NCBI RefSeq assembly: GCF_018555455.1
Contig: NZ_JAFEJU010000004.1
Location: forward strand, 186,001 to 250,000
Length of the DNA: 64,000 nt
From: Bifidobacterium colobi
GTDB taxonomy: Bacteria; Actinomycetota; Actinomycetes; Actinomycetales; Bifidobacteriaceae
Direction of reading: 5' to 3'
The position numbers and the translations under genes were made by a program. Under the pieces are notes generated by a model that worked only from the letters and a program-made list of their open reading frames with translations, searched no databases and was not told the DNA's origin. Numbering within the stretch: position 1 is the stretch's first letter; each line of letters begins with the position of its first letter. Shown here one piece after another: positions 41,754 through 50,205 of this stretch.

Positions 41754-42449
41754 ATGAAGGAAGGTTCTGGCAAACGGAAGATCAGCGTCGTCGCCGCCGT
41801 GGTTGTCGTTGCGCTGATAGTGTTTGCAATGACGTTTGCAGTGGGGCGTTTGTTGAAGGATCCCACCACTGACCAAGGATATCAAGCAGTCGCATCCAAA
41901 GTGGCAAAGGCGCAATCGGAAACACAGACCAATCGCGGGAAAACCAAAGCGCTCACCAAGCAGCGTGATGAGTTGCGCAGTCAGGTGAAAACGGAGAAGC
42001 AGCAGTCCGAAAAAGATCTGCAATTGGTTCAGCAGTATGCTGCGGAACCTGATTCCAGCAAACCTGATTTGATTCTGGAATCCATCAGCCCGGATATCGA
42101 CCCGCTGTACACGGAGCTCGGCGGCGGCATCGACCTGTACTACTATCCGAGGTTCACAGTGCGCAACAACACCGGGCATGTGATGTATGGCGCCAGCTTG
42201 GATTACCAGGTCATCGGCAAAGACGGTGGCGTGGTGGATGGTGACGAGAGCGCATACGTGTCGAATGTGGTGATCTATCCCGGTAAAACAGTGGTACTTG
42301 AGGACATGCTCAAAGACGCCGGATACTCCGGAGATACCATCAAGCCTGTCAAATTCTCCGCGTCGGTAACGAATCCCAAATATCCAGACTCCACGCAGAG
42401 CGTCGAAGGACAGTATGCCGATGATGTGAAGACGGTGGTGATTCCATGA
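41754..42449 (+). CDS. Membrane-anchored coiled-coil protein, paralogue A
   Basis: The 231-residue protein has one N-terminal transmembrane helix (about 8-31, VVAAVVVVALIVFAMTFAVG), a coiled coil (about 45-100, KVAKAQSETQTNRGKTKAL ... EKQQSEKDLQ) and a C-terminal beta-sandwich-like domain starting RFTVRNNTGHVMYGASLDYQV. That end resembles FxLYD-type extracellular domains. The topology is cytoplasmic tail, helix and extracytoplasmic domain. It begins leaderless and overlaps the start of the next gene by four bases (ATGA); the two products share layout and the 'VxNNT' domain, so they are tandem paralogues likely to work together at the envelope. Confidence 0.75.
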   Translation: MKEGSGKRKISVVAAVVVVALIVFAMTFAVGRLLKDPTTDQGYQAVASKVAKAQSETQTNRGKTKALTKQRDELRSQVKTEKQQSEKDLQLVQQYAAEPDSSKPDLILESISPDIDPLYTELGGGIDLYYYPRFTVRNNTGHVMYGASLDYQVIGKDGGVVDGDESAYVSNVVIYPGKTVVLEDMLKDAGYSGDTIKPVKFSASVTNPKYPDSTQSVEGQYADDVKTVVIP

Positions 42450-43336
42450 GCAATGATACGAGCGACGATATGAACGATGATGAAGCACATGGTACTCGTG
42501 CGAACGCAGGTGGCTCGAACGCAGCCGTCTCGAATGCCGATGGCGCGAACCAGCACGAGCTGAAGCATGCTTGGGAGCATGAGCCGCAAACAATAGGCGA
42601 TCGCATCTTTACCTTGCTCGATGATGGTTTGACCAAGTTGAAAACAATGCCAATCGACACGATGGTCAGTGACGCATCCCAACGGGCTGTCCGCATTGCG
42701 CACGCCGCAGTGAAGCCGCTTACTATTCTTGCCGTCCTCGCTGTGTTGGTTGGCGTTGGCGTAGCTGGTTGGACAGCGGGCGGCTATTCTGTGGCGGTGC
42801 AGAACAGTCCGGAATATCACCGGGAAACCGAAAAGCTCAAGTGGGCGACCAGCGATCTAATGGAATCAAAACAGGACGTTGAGAATCGAAACCGACAGAT
42901 CAGGCAAGCGCAAAGTCAACTTGATGAGATTGCGCAGCAGCGCAAACAGTACGGGCAGATTGTAAGCGAAATCAAACAAGCCCAGCAGCAGTCGGAAGAT
43001 CCGAAAATCACGGTGACCGCCATCGCTGATTATACGAAGTCGTTCACGTATTACACGGTGCCGATTACTGTGCACAACAATACGCAGGATACGTTGACGC
43101 GCTTCACCCTCTACTATCAGGCGGTGGATGGATCCGGCAATGTGGCACATAACGGGTTCGCGATGGGGGAGAGCGGCACCACGTGCGCGCCGAATGCGGA
43201 TTGCGCGATTCGCATCTTCGATATGTACAATCCCGCCGGCACGAAAATCATCCCAGTGTCATGGAATGTGACCACACAAAGCGGCGAAAGCAGTAACGGG
43301 CGTTACGGTGCCGATGTGCTCAGCAGGCAGTTCTAG
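42446..43336 (+). CDS. Membrane-anchored coiled-coil protein, paralogue B
   Basis: This 296-residue protein repeats the layout of the previous one: a longer cytoplasmic Asn/Ala/Asp-rich segment (1-90), a transmembrane helix at about 91-114 (LTILAVLAVLVGVGVAGWTAGG), a coiled coil (about 125-185, ENRNRQIRQAQSQLDEIAQ) and a C-terminal domain with YYTVPITVHNNTQDTLTRFTLYYQ. Two Cys (TCAPNADC) could form a disulphide outside the cell. Its ATG overlaps the previous stop codon, so translation is coupled. Family not named; a heteromeric envelope complex is inferred. Confidence 0.75.
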   Translation: MSNDTSDDMNDDEAHGTRANAGGSNAAVSNADGANQHELKHAWEHEPQTIGDRIFTLLDDGLTKLKTMPIDTMVSDASQRAVRIAHAAVKPLTILAVLAVLVGVGVAGWTAGGYSVAVQNSPEYHRETEKLKWATSDLMESKQDVENRNRQIRQAQSQLDEIAQQRKQYGQIVSEIKQAQQQSEDPKITVTAIADYTKSFTYYTVPITVHNNTQDTLTRFTLYYQAVDGSGNVAHNGFAMGESGTTCAPNADCAIRIFDMYNPAGTKIIPVSWNVTTQSGESSNGRYGADVLSRQF

Positions 43337-43457
43337 TTCATGTTCTAGTTCTCATGGGTGCAGACTGGTTTAGTTTGGTTCGGCAGATTGAGTTGTAGAG
43401 CGTTTTGAGAGCCACTGATGACTCTCGATAACTCTCGTGAGCTCGCCGAAAACAATA

Positions 43458-43479
43458 GAGGCTCCCTGATGGGAGCCTC
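43458..43479 (-). terminator. Terminator of the LysR gene
   Basis: GAGGCTCCC (43458-43466) and GGGAGCCTC (43471-43479) form a perfect 9-bp stem with a TGAT loop. Read on the minus strand it is followed by TATTGTTTT, an adequate T tract for the LysR gene, and it may also serve the convergent forward genes. Confidence 0.8.
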
Positions 43480-43499
43480 CTCAATGCAATGCGGTTTCG

Positions 43500-44423
43500 C
43501 TAGTTGATGAGCTTGTAGCCATGATCGGCGACCACGGACTTGAGCTTCTCAAGATAGGTTTCGGCGGCCTTCGAGAGCTTAGCGCGCTCATTGGTGATCC
43601 AGCCGACCAGCATGGTTTCGTCGGAATCGAGCGGAACCGTGACAATCTTCTCATTGTTGAGATCGCCATTGTCGATGCCGGTGCACACGGTGTAGCCGTT
43701 AAGACCGATGATGAAGTTCAGGATCGTGGCGCGGTCGGTCACGTTGATCTGCTTGGGGGAGTACTCCGGCCAGACGGCTTCCTCATAGAAGTAGAAGGAG
43801 CCTTCCTCGCCCTGCTCATACTGGATGAACGGGTATGGCTTCAGATCTTCCATCGTGATGATCTTCTTGGCGGCCAGCGGATTGTTGCGGGAAATGAACA
43901 CGTGCAGCGGAGCGCGGAACAACGGATGGAACTCCAGATGCTTTTCACGCAGCAACTTGCCGATCACATCCTTGTTGAAGTCGGACAGGTAGAGGATGCC
44001 GATTTCGGACTGCATGTTGGCGACCTGGTTGATGATGTCGCGTGTGCGGGTCTCGCGGATGGTGAACTCGTATTCGTCGGACTTGATGGAGTTGATCATC
44101 TCCACGAACGCCTCGACGGCGAACATGTAATGCTGGGTGGAGACCTGGCACAGCTGTTTGCGCGGCTTGGCGTGCTTGTAACGCTCTTCCAGAAGATCGG
44201 CCTGATCGAGCACCTGACGAGCGTAGGTGAGGAATTCCGCACCGTCCACGGTCAGCGCGATGCCTTGGGAGGAGCGGGTGAAGATTTCAATGCCGAGCTC
44301 GTTCTCCAGTTCCTTCACGGAGGAGCTCAGTGCCGGCTGGGAGACGTAGAGGGCGTGGGAGGCCTCGTTCATCGAACCGCATTCGACGATCTTGACGATG
44401 TATTTCAGCTGAAGCAGAGTCAT
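43500..44423 (-). CDS. LysR-family transcriptional regulator
   Basis: The 307-residue protein has the LysR N-terminal helix-turn-helix (SMNEASHALYVSQPALSSSVKELENELG) and a periplasmic-binding-protein-like effector domain (starting near RKQLCQVSTQHYMF). It likely binds DNA as a tetramer and responds to a small metabolite. The ATG at 44423 is 8 nt after TATAAA (44432-44437, preceded by TGC), giving a leaderless mRNA; an ATG at 44432 overlaps that box. LysR regulators usually control a neighbouring divergent gene, but here the divergent gene is a small XRE regulator, so the target is uncertain. Confidence 0.9.
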   Translation of the reverse strand: MTLLQLKYIVKIVECGSMNEASHALYVSQPALSSSVKELENELGIEIFTRSSQGIALTVDGAEFLTYARQVLDQADLLEERYKHAKPRKQLCQVSTQHYMFAVEAFVEMINSIKSDEYEFTIRETRTRDIINQVANMQSEIGILYLSDFNKDVIGKLLREKHLEFHPLFRAPLHVFISRNNPLAAKKIITMEDLKPYPFIQYEQGEEGSFYFYEEAVWPEYSPKQINVTDRATILNFIIGLNGYTVCTGIDNGDLNNEKIVTVPLDSDETMLVGWITNERAKLSKAAETYLEKLKSVVADHGYKLIN

Positions 44424-44431
44424 AAGATTCA

Positions 44432-44437
44432 TTTATA
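44432..44437 (-). promoter_or_regulatory. -10 element TATAAA of LysR gene
   Basis: On the minus strand TGCTATAAAT is an extended -10 box; the ATG at 44423 follows after 8 bases with no Shine-Dalgarno site. Confidence 0.5.
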
Positions 44438-44520
44438 GCAGCGAGGCTGGCCGTTGTTAAGGTTATAGCTTTTGATTTCAGAATAGGTGGCGAATAGTGA
44501 GATACGATGCGGTCTCTGCC

Positions 44521-44526
44521 TATAAT
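44521..44526 (+). promoter_or_regulatory. -10 element TATAAT of the XRE gene
   Basis: A consensus TATAAT lies 42 bp before the GTG of the small helix-turn-helix gene; no clear -35 is seen. Confidence 0.5.
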
Positions 44527-44568
44527 GACCTTGGTTTGTTTATGCATCGGAGCATAAGGGGGTAAGCA

Positions 44569-44805
44569 GTGGCTGATAAGGATTATGTATACCCGGAAGT
44601 GGGAGATGCATTGCGCAAGGCTCGCGAGGATGCGGGCATGAGCCAGGATCAGTTGGCTGAGCGTTCCGGAATCTCCCGTATCACCATCAGTCGTATCGAA
44701 CAGGCGCACATCAACCCGTCATTCCGTTCTTTGGAGGCGCTGGCACAGGGCATGGGGCGCAAATTGACAATCAGCTTCGACGCTGAAGACAAATCTGTCA
44801 AGTAA
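44569..44805 (+). CDS. Small XRE-family helix-turn-helix regulator
   Basis: The 78-residue protein is a single helix-turn-helix domain of the Cro/CI type: LRKAREDAGMSQDQLAERSG and ISRITISRIEQAHINPSF, ending in a short tail (LTISFDAEDKSVK). It starts at GTG 44569 after AAGGGGGTAAG. It has no partner toxin gene next to it; HigA-like or stand-alone repressors share this form. It faces away from the LysR gene, and three hairpins follow it. Confidence 0.85.
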   Translation: MADKDYVYPEVGDALRKAREDAGMSQDQLAERSGISRITISRIEQAHINPSFRSLEALAQGMGRKLTISFDAEDKSVK

Positions 44806-44832
44806 TTGACCGTAATTATCCGCGTAATCGTT

Positions 44833-44997
44833 CGTATGTACGCGCAAATTACGACCCTTGCGCGTACATACGGAAGATTTAGCGGGTGAAAACGTTCGTA
44901 TGTACGCGCAGGCTACGATAGATGCGCGTACATACGAACGTTTTGGCCGTGCATTTTGTCTCAATGTACGCGCAGGGTTCGTTCGGTGCGCGTACAT
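44833..44997. terminator. Three hairpins with GTACGCGC cores between convergent genes
   Basis: Stem 1: 44833-44847/44858-44872 (15 bp, perfect). Stem 2: 44889-44910/44923-44944 (22 bp, perfect, 12-nt loop, flanked by AAAA and TTTT). Stem 3: 44964-44974/44987-44997 (11 bp, perfect). All contain ATGTACGCGCA. They lie between the forward XRE gene and the reverse HAD gene and can act as bidirectional terminators. The design parallels the triple array at 3730-3903. Confidence 0.8.
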
Positions 44998-45045
44998 ACG
45001 GAGGGTATTCGTAAGGGATCGGTCGATTACAACGCGTACAGCGGA

Positions 45046-45675
45046 TTACAGCTGCACGCCGAGCTGTGCGAGACTATCGCGAGCCGCAATCGCGCCCTCG
45101 AACAGAATGCCGTGAATGCCCACTTCGTTGGCACCGACCACGTTCTTGGCGGTGTCGTCGAAGAACACGCACTGTTCGGCCTGCAAGTCGAAACGCTGTA
45201 GCGCCAGCTCATAGATATCCGCATTCGGCTTGTGCATTTTCTCCACGCCGGACACCACGGTGCCGTCCAGCAGCTGTTCGATGCGTGGGAACTTTTCGAA
45301 CGCCAGATGGAAGGTTTCATGCGACCAGTTCGTCAAGCCCCAAACGCCATAACCGTGCGATTTCAGGTCGGCGAGCAGTTCAACCATGCCAGGCAAAGTA
45401 CGGGGCAGGGCATCCGCGTAATGGTCGATGTAGTACTTGAAAATCTGAGCGATATCCTCGCCTTGTTCGCGCACCACGTCCGGGTAGATGTCGGCGAAAT
45501 CCTCACCGGCATCCATACGGTCCTCATAATGGAAGAATCCATGCGGGTCGTCTGGCGCGCAGATGGCGGCGACCACATCATCAGGGAACTTGCCTTCCAG
45601 GCAGGCACGCGTATTCCAATCCAGCAGTACGCCGCAGAAATCAAAAATCACATCGGTGATGGGGGAGTGAGTCAT
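45046..45675 (-). CDS. HAD-superfamily phosphatase, YihX-like
   Basis: The 209-residue protein is a type IA HAD hydrolase. Motif I is IFDFCGVLLDW with D12 as nucleophile; the second position that is often Asp or Gly is C14, as seen in YihX-like members (glucose-1-phosphate phosphatase group). Motif II is GLTNWSHE, and VFFDDTAKNVVGANEVG is motif IV. It probably dephosphorylates a sugar phosphate. The ATG at 45675 follows GAGGAGATG. It ends in the triple-hairpin region and lies downstream of the NAD(P)HX repair gene on the same strand. Confidence 0.9.
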   Translation of the reverse strand: MTHSPITDVIFDFCGVLLDWNTRACLEGKFPDDVVAAICAPDDPHGFFHYEDRMDAGEDFADIYPDVVREQGEDIAQIFKYYIDHYADALPRTLPGMVELLADLKSHGYGVWGLTNWSHETFHLAFEKFPRIEQLLDGTVVSGVEKMHKPNADIYELALQRFDLQAEQCVFFDDTAKNVVGANEVGIHGILFEGAIAARDSLAQLGVQL

Positions 45676-45733
45676 TGCATCTCCTCAAACATGAAGCAGA
45701 CAGTATTGAGTCTCAGTGTACTTTGAGGCGGAA

Positions 45734-47611
45734 CTAAGCAATCACATCGGCGATGGCATCGGGAATCGTGCGGATCACATCGCTCGCAATGATGGGATGG
45801 CCAAGCGTCAGGAATTGCTGGCGATGCTCACGCCCGCCAATCAACTCCGGCTCCTGCCAGCCATGCTGTTCGGATTCGGATGCGATGGCAGCGGCCGCCC
45901 CATGCAGATATGCCGCAGCAGCAACGGTTTCCGCTGTAGTAATGCCGCCAGGCTGCTGGGCGAGCAACGCGCCAAGCAACCCGGCCAGCACGTCGCCGGC
46001 GCCAGCGGTAGCCAACCATGCTGGAGCACTGCCGGACACGTACACATGATCTTCGTCTACCACGATGGTGACCGCGCCCTTGAGCAGCACCGTGGCACCG
46101 GTCAGCTCATGAGCGCGCTGGGCTGCGGCCAATGGGTGCAGCATAACGTCGGTGGCGGTGTAGGGTTCGCGCACTGCGGCAGCGTTGGCGGCATCGTCAG
46201 TACCCAAAGCAGCCGCGGTACCGGCGGCATCGTTGGCTGCCGCATCGTTCAGGTTGGATTCCTCCTGTGCCGCAGACGAACGTTGCTCCAGACGATTCAG
46301 CAGCGCGGCCATCTCACCGGCATGAGGAGTGATGACCACCTGACCGGGCACATGCTCAGGCAGTAGATCCAGAGCACCGGCGTCCACCACCAGCGCAGGC
46401 ATATCGTACGCGGCGCCGGTATTGGCATCAGCATCCGCGTTCTCAGCGTCGGCGCGGGAAGTCTGCGCCGAATAATGCTTGAGCAGGGCGGCGATGGTTT
46501 CACGCTGCAAATCAGCATCCGCGCCTTCGGCATCGGCTGTAGGCACGCCGGAGCCAACCACCCAGGACTGCACATGACCTTTGCCGAGCACCGCTTCCGG
46601 AACAGCAGCCAACACCATGGTTTGCGCGCGCTCCGGACCCAGATAGCGAATCATGCCGGTATTGGCACGAGCGGCAGCACGAGCGGTGAGCACGGCGGCA
46701 CCCGGGTAACGCTGCGAACCGGTCACCAGACCGACCACGCCGCGCGCATACTTGGAATCCTCATAGTGCGGCAATCGAATCGCATCCGAGGCAAACAGGT
46801 GATCGACAACCTCCACAGTGGGTTCCACATCATCGATGGCGAAGCCAAAGTCAACCAGCTGAATGCGACCGCAGCCGAACGTTGCCGGCGGCAGTACCGC
46901 GCACGGCTTCATGGCACCAAATGTCACCGTCACATTTGCAGGCAGGTATGAGCCGGGCAGCGAACCATCGTCAACACCAACACCGGACGGCGTATCCACG
47001 GCAAGAATCAATGGAAAATCGCGGGAGGATTCACGGCCGGGCAGGGCAGGTTCATTCGGCACTTCGCCGTCAAGCCCAACGGCTGCAGCCAAAGCGGCTG
47101 GAATACCGCGCAATGCACCATGAATGCCGATGCCGGTCATCGCATCAATCACCAAGTGCGACTTATTGATCAAGGCAACGGCAGCTTGCAAGCGTTCGCC
47201 GGCTTCGCCTGCTGAGAATCCTGAAGAGCAGCCGGGGATTTCCGCGGCGGGATCAAGCACCAATACTTTGCCGCCGGCGCGCACGAATTCCGCAAAACCA
47301 GTCTCATGCAGCGACTTGCCGACAGCCACGGCGGTCACCGCGGCACCTTCCTGAGCCAAGGCGGCTGCGGCGAACAGGCCATCGCCGCCATTGTCGCCCG
47401 CACCGGCGAGCAGCACAATGGAGGAATCCTCAAGTGCCAGATCCTCATCGTCCAGCATGCCGGCAGCGGTATGCGCCACAGCCTGCGCAGCCATACGCAT
47501 CAACGGTACGCCTTTATCGAGCAGCGGACGTTCCATGTCACGTACCGTCTGTGCGTCATAAGCGCTGTGCAGCAGCAGTTCGCGGCGGTCGACATCATCG
47601 GCGTATTCCAT
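45734..47611 (-). CDS. nnr: Bifunctional NAD(P)H-hydrate repair enzyme
   Basis: The 625-residue protein joins a YjeF-N NAD(P)HX epimerase (N-terminal, LLAGAGDNGGDGLFAAAALA) to an ADP-dependent (S)-NAD(P)HX dehydratase (C-terminal, PGQVVITPHAGEMAALL and the ATP/ADP-binding TAGAGDVLAGLLGALL). It repairs damaged, hydrated NADH and NADPH. The start is the ATG at 47611 after AAGGGGAT. The reading frame stays open on the minus strand to 49303, opposite the ABC-F gene, but that extension has no family similarity. An Ala/Asp-rich insertion (around NADADANTGAAYD and AANDAAGTAAALGTDDAAN) makes it longer than the ~500-residue E. coli protein. Confidence 0.93.
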   Translation of the reverse strand: MEYADDVDRRELLLHSAYDAQTVRDMERPLLDKGVPLMRMAAQAVAHTAAGMLDDEDLALEDSSIVLLAGAGDNGGDGLFAAAALAQEGAAVTAVAVGKSLHETGFAEFVRAGGKVLVLDPAAEIPGCSSGFSAGEAGERLQAAVALINKSHLVIDAMTGIGIHGALRGIPAALAAAVGLDGEVPNEPALPGRESSRDFPLILAVDTPSGVGVDDGSLPGSYLPANVTVTFGAMKPCAVLPPATFGCGRIQLVDFGFAIDDVEPTVEVVDHLFASDAIRLPHYEDSKYARGVVGLVTGSQRYPGAAVLTARAAARANTGMIRYLGPERAQTMVLAAVPEAVLGKGHVQSWVVGSGVPTADAEGADADLQRETIAALLKHYSAQTSRADAENADADANTGAAYDMPALVVDAGALDLLPEHVPGQVVITPHAGEMAALLNRLEQRSSAAQEESNLNDAAANDAAGTAAALGTDDAANAAAVREPYTATDVMLHPLAAAQRAHELTGATVLLKGAVTIVVDEDHVYVSGSAPAWLATAGAGDVLAGLLGALLAQQPGGITTAETVAAAAYLHGAAAAIASESEQHGWQEPELIGGREHRQQFLTLGHPIIASDVIRTIPDAIADVIA

Positions 47612-47809
47612 GGCAATCCCCTTCACGGTGCAGGTATGTTCTGGAGTCGATTCTAGCCGGTTTGTGCTGGGCTTGCCTGCAGCGAACGCTGGGATGATGC
47701 CGATGGCTGGCTGATTCTTCACGGCTTCCGTTACTATGGTCTGTTGGTTATTTTTGAGATGCTGCACAGATGTGTAGGTAACAGATTGTAAGAAAGCGAA
47801 GGGTGAGGT

Positions 47810-49411
47810 ATGGCGATTGAGGCACAGGGTCTGGAGATTCAGATCGGCGCGCGTACCTTGCTGCACCCCACCAACTTCCATGTGGCCAAGGGTGACAAGA
47901 TAGGTCTGGTGGGCCGCAACGGCGCCGGTAAGACCACGCTGACCCGCGTGATCACCGGCGATATGCTGCCCACTGCCGGCAAGGTTCGCGTATCCGGCAA
48001 GCTTGGCTATCTGCCGCAGGATACGCATGCCGCAGATCCGAATCAGACCGCACTCGACCGTATGATGAGCGCGCGCGACATCGCCACCATCATCAACCGC
48101 ATTCGCAAGGCCGAAAAGGAGATGACCGACCCGGATCCGGATGTGATGACGAAGGCCATGGCCCGGTACGACAAGGCCATGCAGGATTTCGATAAGGCCG
48201 GCGGCTATGCGGCCCAGTCCGAGGCAATCTCCATGGCGGCTTCGCTTGGCTTGCCGCAGGAGACCATGCAGCAGGAGCTCGGCACGCTCTCCGGTGGTCA
48301 GCGTCGCCGTATCGAACTGGCTCGCATCCTGTTCTCGGATGCCGACACTCTGATTCTTGACGAGCCGACCAACCATTTGGATGCCGATTCCATTGAATGG
48401 CTGCGCGGCTACCTGAAGAAATACGAGGGCGGATTCCTCGTGATCTCCCACTCCACCGAACTGCTGGATGAAGTGGTGAACAAGGTCTGGCATCTTGATG
48501 CGCAGCTCGGTCAGATCGACATGTATTCGCTGAGCTGGAAGGCCTACCTGCATCAGCGCGTGGTGGATGAGGAGCGTCGCCGCCGCGAACGTGAAGTGGC
48601 GGAGAAGAAGGCCGAACGCCTGATGAAGCAGGGCATTCGTCTGCACGCCAAGGCTACCAAGGCCGTTGCCGCCCAGAACATGATGCGTCGCGCCGAAAAG
48701 CTGCTGTCCGAAACCTCTGAGGCGCAGAAGAAGGAGAAGGTGGCGGATATCCGCTTCCCGGAGCCCGCGCCGTGCGGCAGGACGCCAATCATGGCCAAGG
48801 ATATTTCCAAAGCGTATGGTTCCAACATCGTGTTCGCCGGTGTGAATCTGGCGATTGATAAGGGCTCTCGTGTGGTGATTCTTGGCTACAACGGTGCTGG
48901 TAAGACTACGACGCTGCGCTTGCTGGCGCATATTGAGGAGCCGGACACCGGTTCGGTGGATTATGGCCACGGCTGCAAGATTGGCTATTTCGCCCAGGAG
49001 CACGATACGTTGGATTTGGATGCCACTGTGTTGGAGAACCTGCAGCATGTGGCGCCCGAATTGGACGACACTCATGCGCGTTCGATTCTCGGCTCGTTCC
49101 TGTTCTCCGGCGATGACGCGATGAAGCCGGCGCGCGTGCTCTCCGGCGGTGAGAAGACCCGTCTGGCATTGGCGACTCTGGTGACCTCGCGCGCCAATGT
49201 GCTGCTGCTCGATGAGCCCACCAACAACCTTGACCCGGCCTCCCGTGAGGAGATTTTGAAGGCCATCGCCAAGTATGAGGGTGCCATCGTGCTCGTCACC
49301 CACGATGAGGGTGCCGTCGAGGCCCTGAACCCGGAGCGCGTGCTGCTTATGCCGGACGGCGACGAGGATCTGTGGAACGACTCCTACCTAGAATTGGTTG
49401 CAGAGGAGTAA
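47810..49411 (+). CDS. ABC-F family ATPase
   Basis: The 533-residue protein has two ABC ATPase domains in tandem and no membrane segments: Walker A GRNGAGKTT (35-43) and GYNGAGKTT (near 361), signatures LSGGQRRRIELAR and LSGGEKTRLALA, and Walker B with LDEPTNHLD and LDEPTNNLD. The charged linker between them (RRREREVAEKKAERLMKQ) is the P-site tRNA-interacting motif of ABC-F proteins. These act on ribosomes to relieve stalling or, in some members, protect from antibiotics. This one looks like a housekeeping type. The ATG follows GGGTGAGGT; an SDR gene follows after 11 bp. Confidence 0.93.
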   Translation: MAIEAQGLEIQIGARTLLHPTNFHVAKGDKIGLVGRNGAGKTTLTRVITGDMLPTAGKVRVSGKLGYLPQDTHAADPNQTALDRMMSARDIATIINRIRKAEKEMTDPDPDVMTKAMARYDKAMQDFDKAGGYAAQSEAISMAASLGLPQETMQQELGTLSGGQRRRIELARILFSDADTLILDEPTNHLDADSIEWLRGYLKKYEGGFLVISHSTELLDEVVNKVWHLDAQLGQIDMYSLSWKAYLHQRVVDEERRRREREVAEKKAERLMKQGIRLHAKATKAVAAQNMMRRAEKLLSETSEAQKKEKVADIRFPEPAPCGRTPIMAKDISKAYGSNIVFAGVNLAIDKGSRVVILGYNGAGKTTTLRLLAHIEEPDTGSVDYGHGCKIGYFAQEHDTLDLDATVLENLQHVAPELDDTHARSILGSFLFSGDDAMKPARVLSGGEKTRLALATLVTSRANVLLLDEPTNNLDPASREEILKAIAKYEGAIVLVTHDEGAVEALNPERVLLMPDGDEDLWNDSYLELVAEE

Positions 49412-49422
49412 AGGAGATAGTT

Positions 49423-50130
49423 ATGACCACTGCAAGCGGACAGAAGATTGCCATTGTTACCGGTAGCGCACTGGGACTCGGCTACGAGTTCGCCAGCCAG
49501 CTGATCGAAGCCGGTTGGCTGGTGGCCGGCGTCGATTTCAACGCTGAGCGCCAGACCGAATTGACCGCGCAATGGCCGGCCGAATCCTACCGTGCCTATG
49601 TGGGCGATATTACCGATGAGGACTTCGTGCGCAAGTCCGTGGCGGAGATCGCATCCTTCGGCCATATCGATCTGCTTATCAACAACGCGGGCCAGCCATC
49701 CTTCAAGGTGCCGACCGCTTACGAGGCTGCGGACGTGGATAAGTGCTTGAAGGGTTTGAAGGGCATGATTCTGTGGACCGTGGAAACCTTGAAGGCCTGT
49801 GGCGAGCAGGACGTCAAGATCGCGCAGATCATGAGCACCGCCGCCACCCGCGGTAACGCAAACGAAAGCGTGTACTGCGCCACCAAGTGGGGTGAGAAGG
49901 GCTACACCAAGAGTCTGCAGGCCGCATACAAGGGCACGAGCGTCAAGGTCGTGGCCGTCTACCCGGGCGGTATCGATACCGCGTTCTACCGTGACAGCCA
50001 CGATTACGTGTCTGAGGAAAAGCAGCACACGTTCATGCAGCCCGGTCCGCTGGCCGAAGTGATTCTGTTCAACCTCATCAACGAGGCCAACCTCACCGTC
50101 ACCGACATCGAAATCAACCGCAACAGCTGA
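49423..50130 (+). CDS. Short-chain dehydrogenase/reductase
   Basis: The 235-residue SDR has the cofactor motif VTGSALGLGYE near 12-22, the NNAG motif in LLINNAGQP, and YCATKWGEKGYT as the Tyr/Lys pair. The acidic residue in VDFNAER suggests NAD use. The substrate is unknown. It starts after AAGGAG, 11 bp from the ABC-F stop, so the two are likely cotranscribed; a strong hairpin follows at 50148-50193. Confidence 0.9.
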   Translation: MTTASGQKIAIVTGSALGLGYEFASQLIEAGWLVAGVDFNAERQTELTAQWPAESYRAYVGDITDEDFVRKSVAEIASFGHIDLLINNAGQPSFKVPTAYEAADVDKCLKGLKGMILWTVETLKACGEQDVKIAQIMSTAATRGNANESVYCATKWGEKGYTKSLQAAYKGTSVKVVAVYPGGIDTAFYRDSHDYVSEEKQHTFMQPGPLAEVILFNLINEANLTVTDIEINRNS

Positions 50131-50147
50131 GGCCGGGGCCCACTTCC

Positions 50148-50193
50148 GCGCAGTTACTGCCTGGTCTGACAGTCGGAGAGGCAGTAACTGCGC
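50148..50193. terminator. 15-bp hairpin between convergent genes
   Basis: GCGCAGTTACTGCCT (50148-50162) and AGGCAGTAACTGCGC (50179-50193) are perfect complements. They lie between the forward SDR stop and the reverse ZinT-like stop and probably serve both. Confidence 0.75.
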
Positions 50194-50205
50194 GTACCGT
50201 GACGC

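Noticed and set aside
44569..44805. Antitoxin of a toxin-antitoxin pair
   Set aside because: No small toxin gene is next to the XRE gene: the left neighbour is a LysR regulator and the right side is a hairpin array.
47612..49303. 564-codon upstream extension of the nnr frame on the minus strand
   Set aside because: It lies wholly opposite the ABC-F gene for most of its length and lacks family similarity; a good ribosome-binding site and the family start point to 47611.
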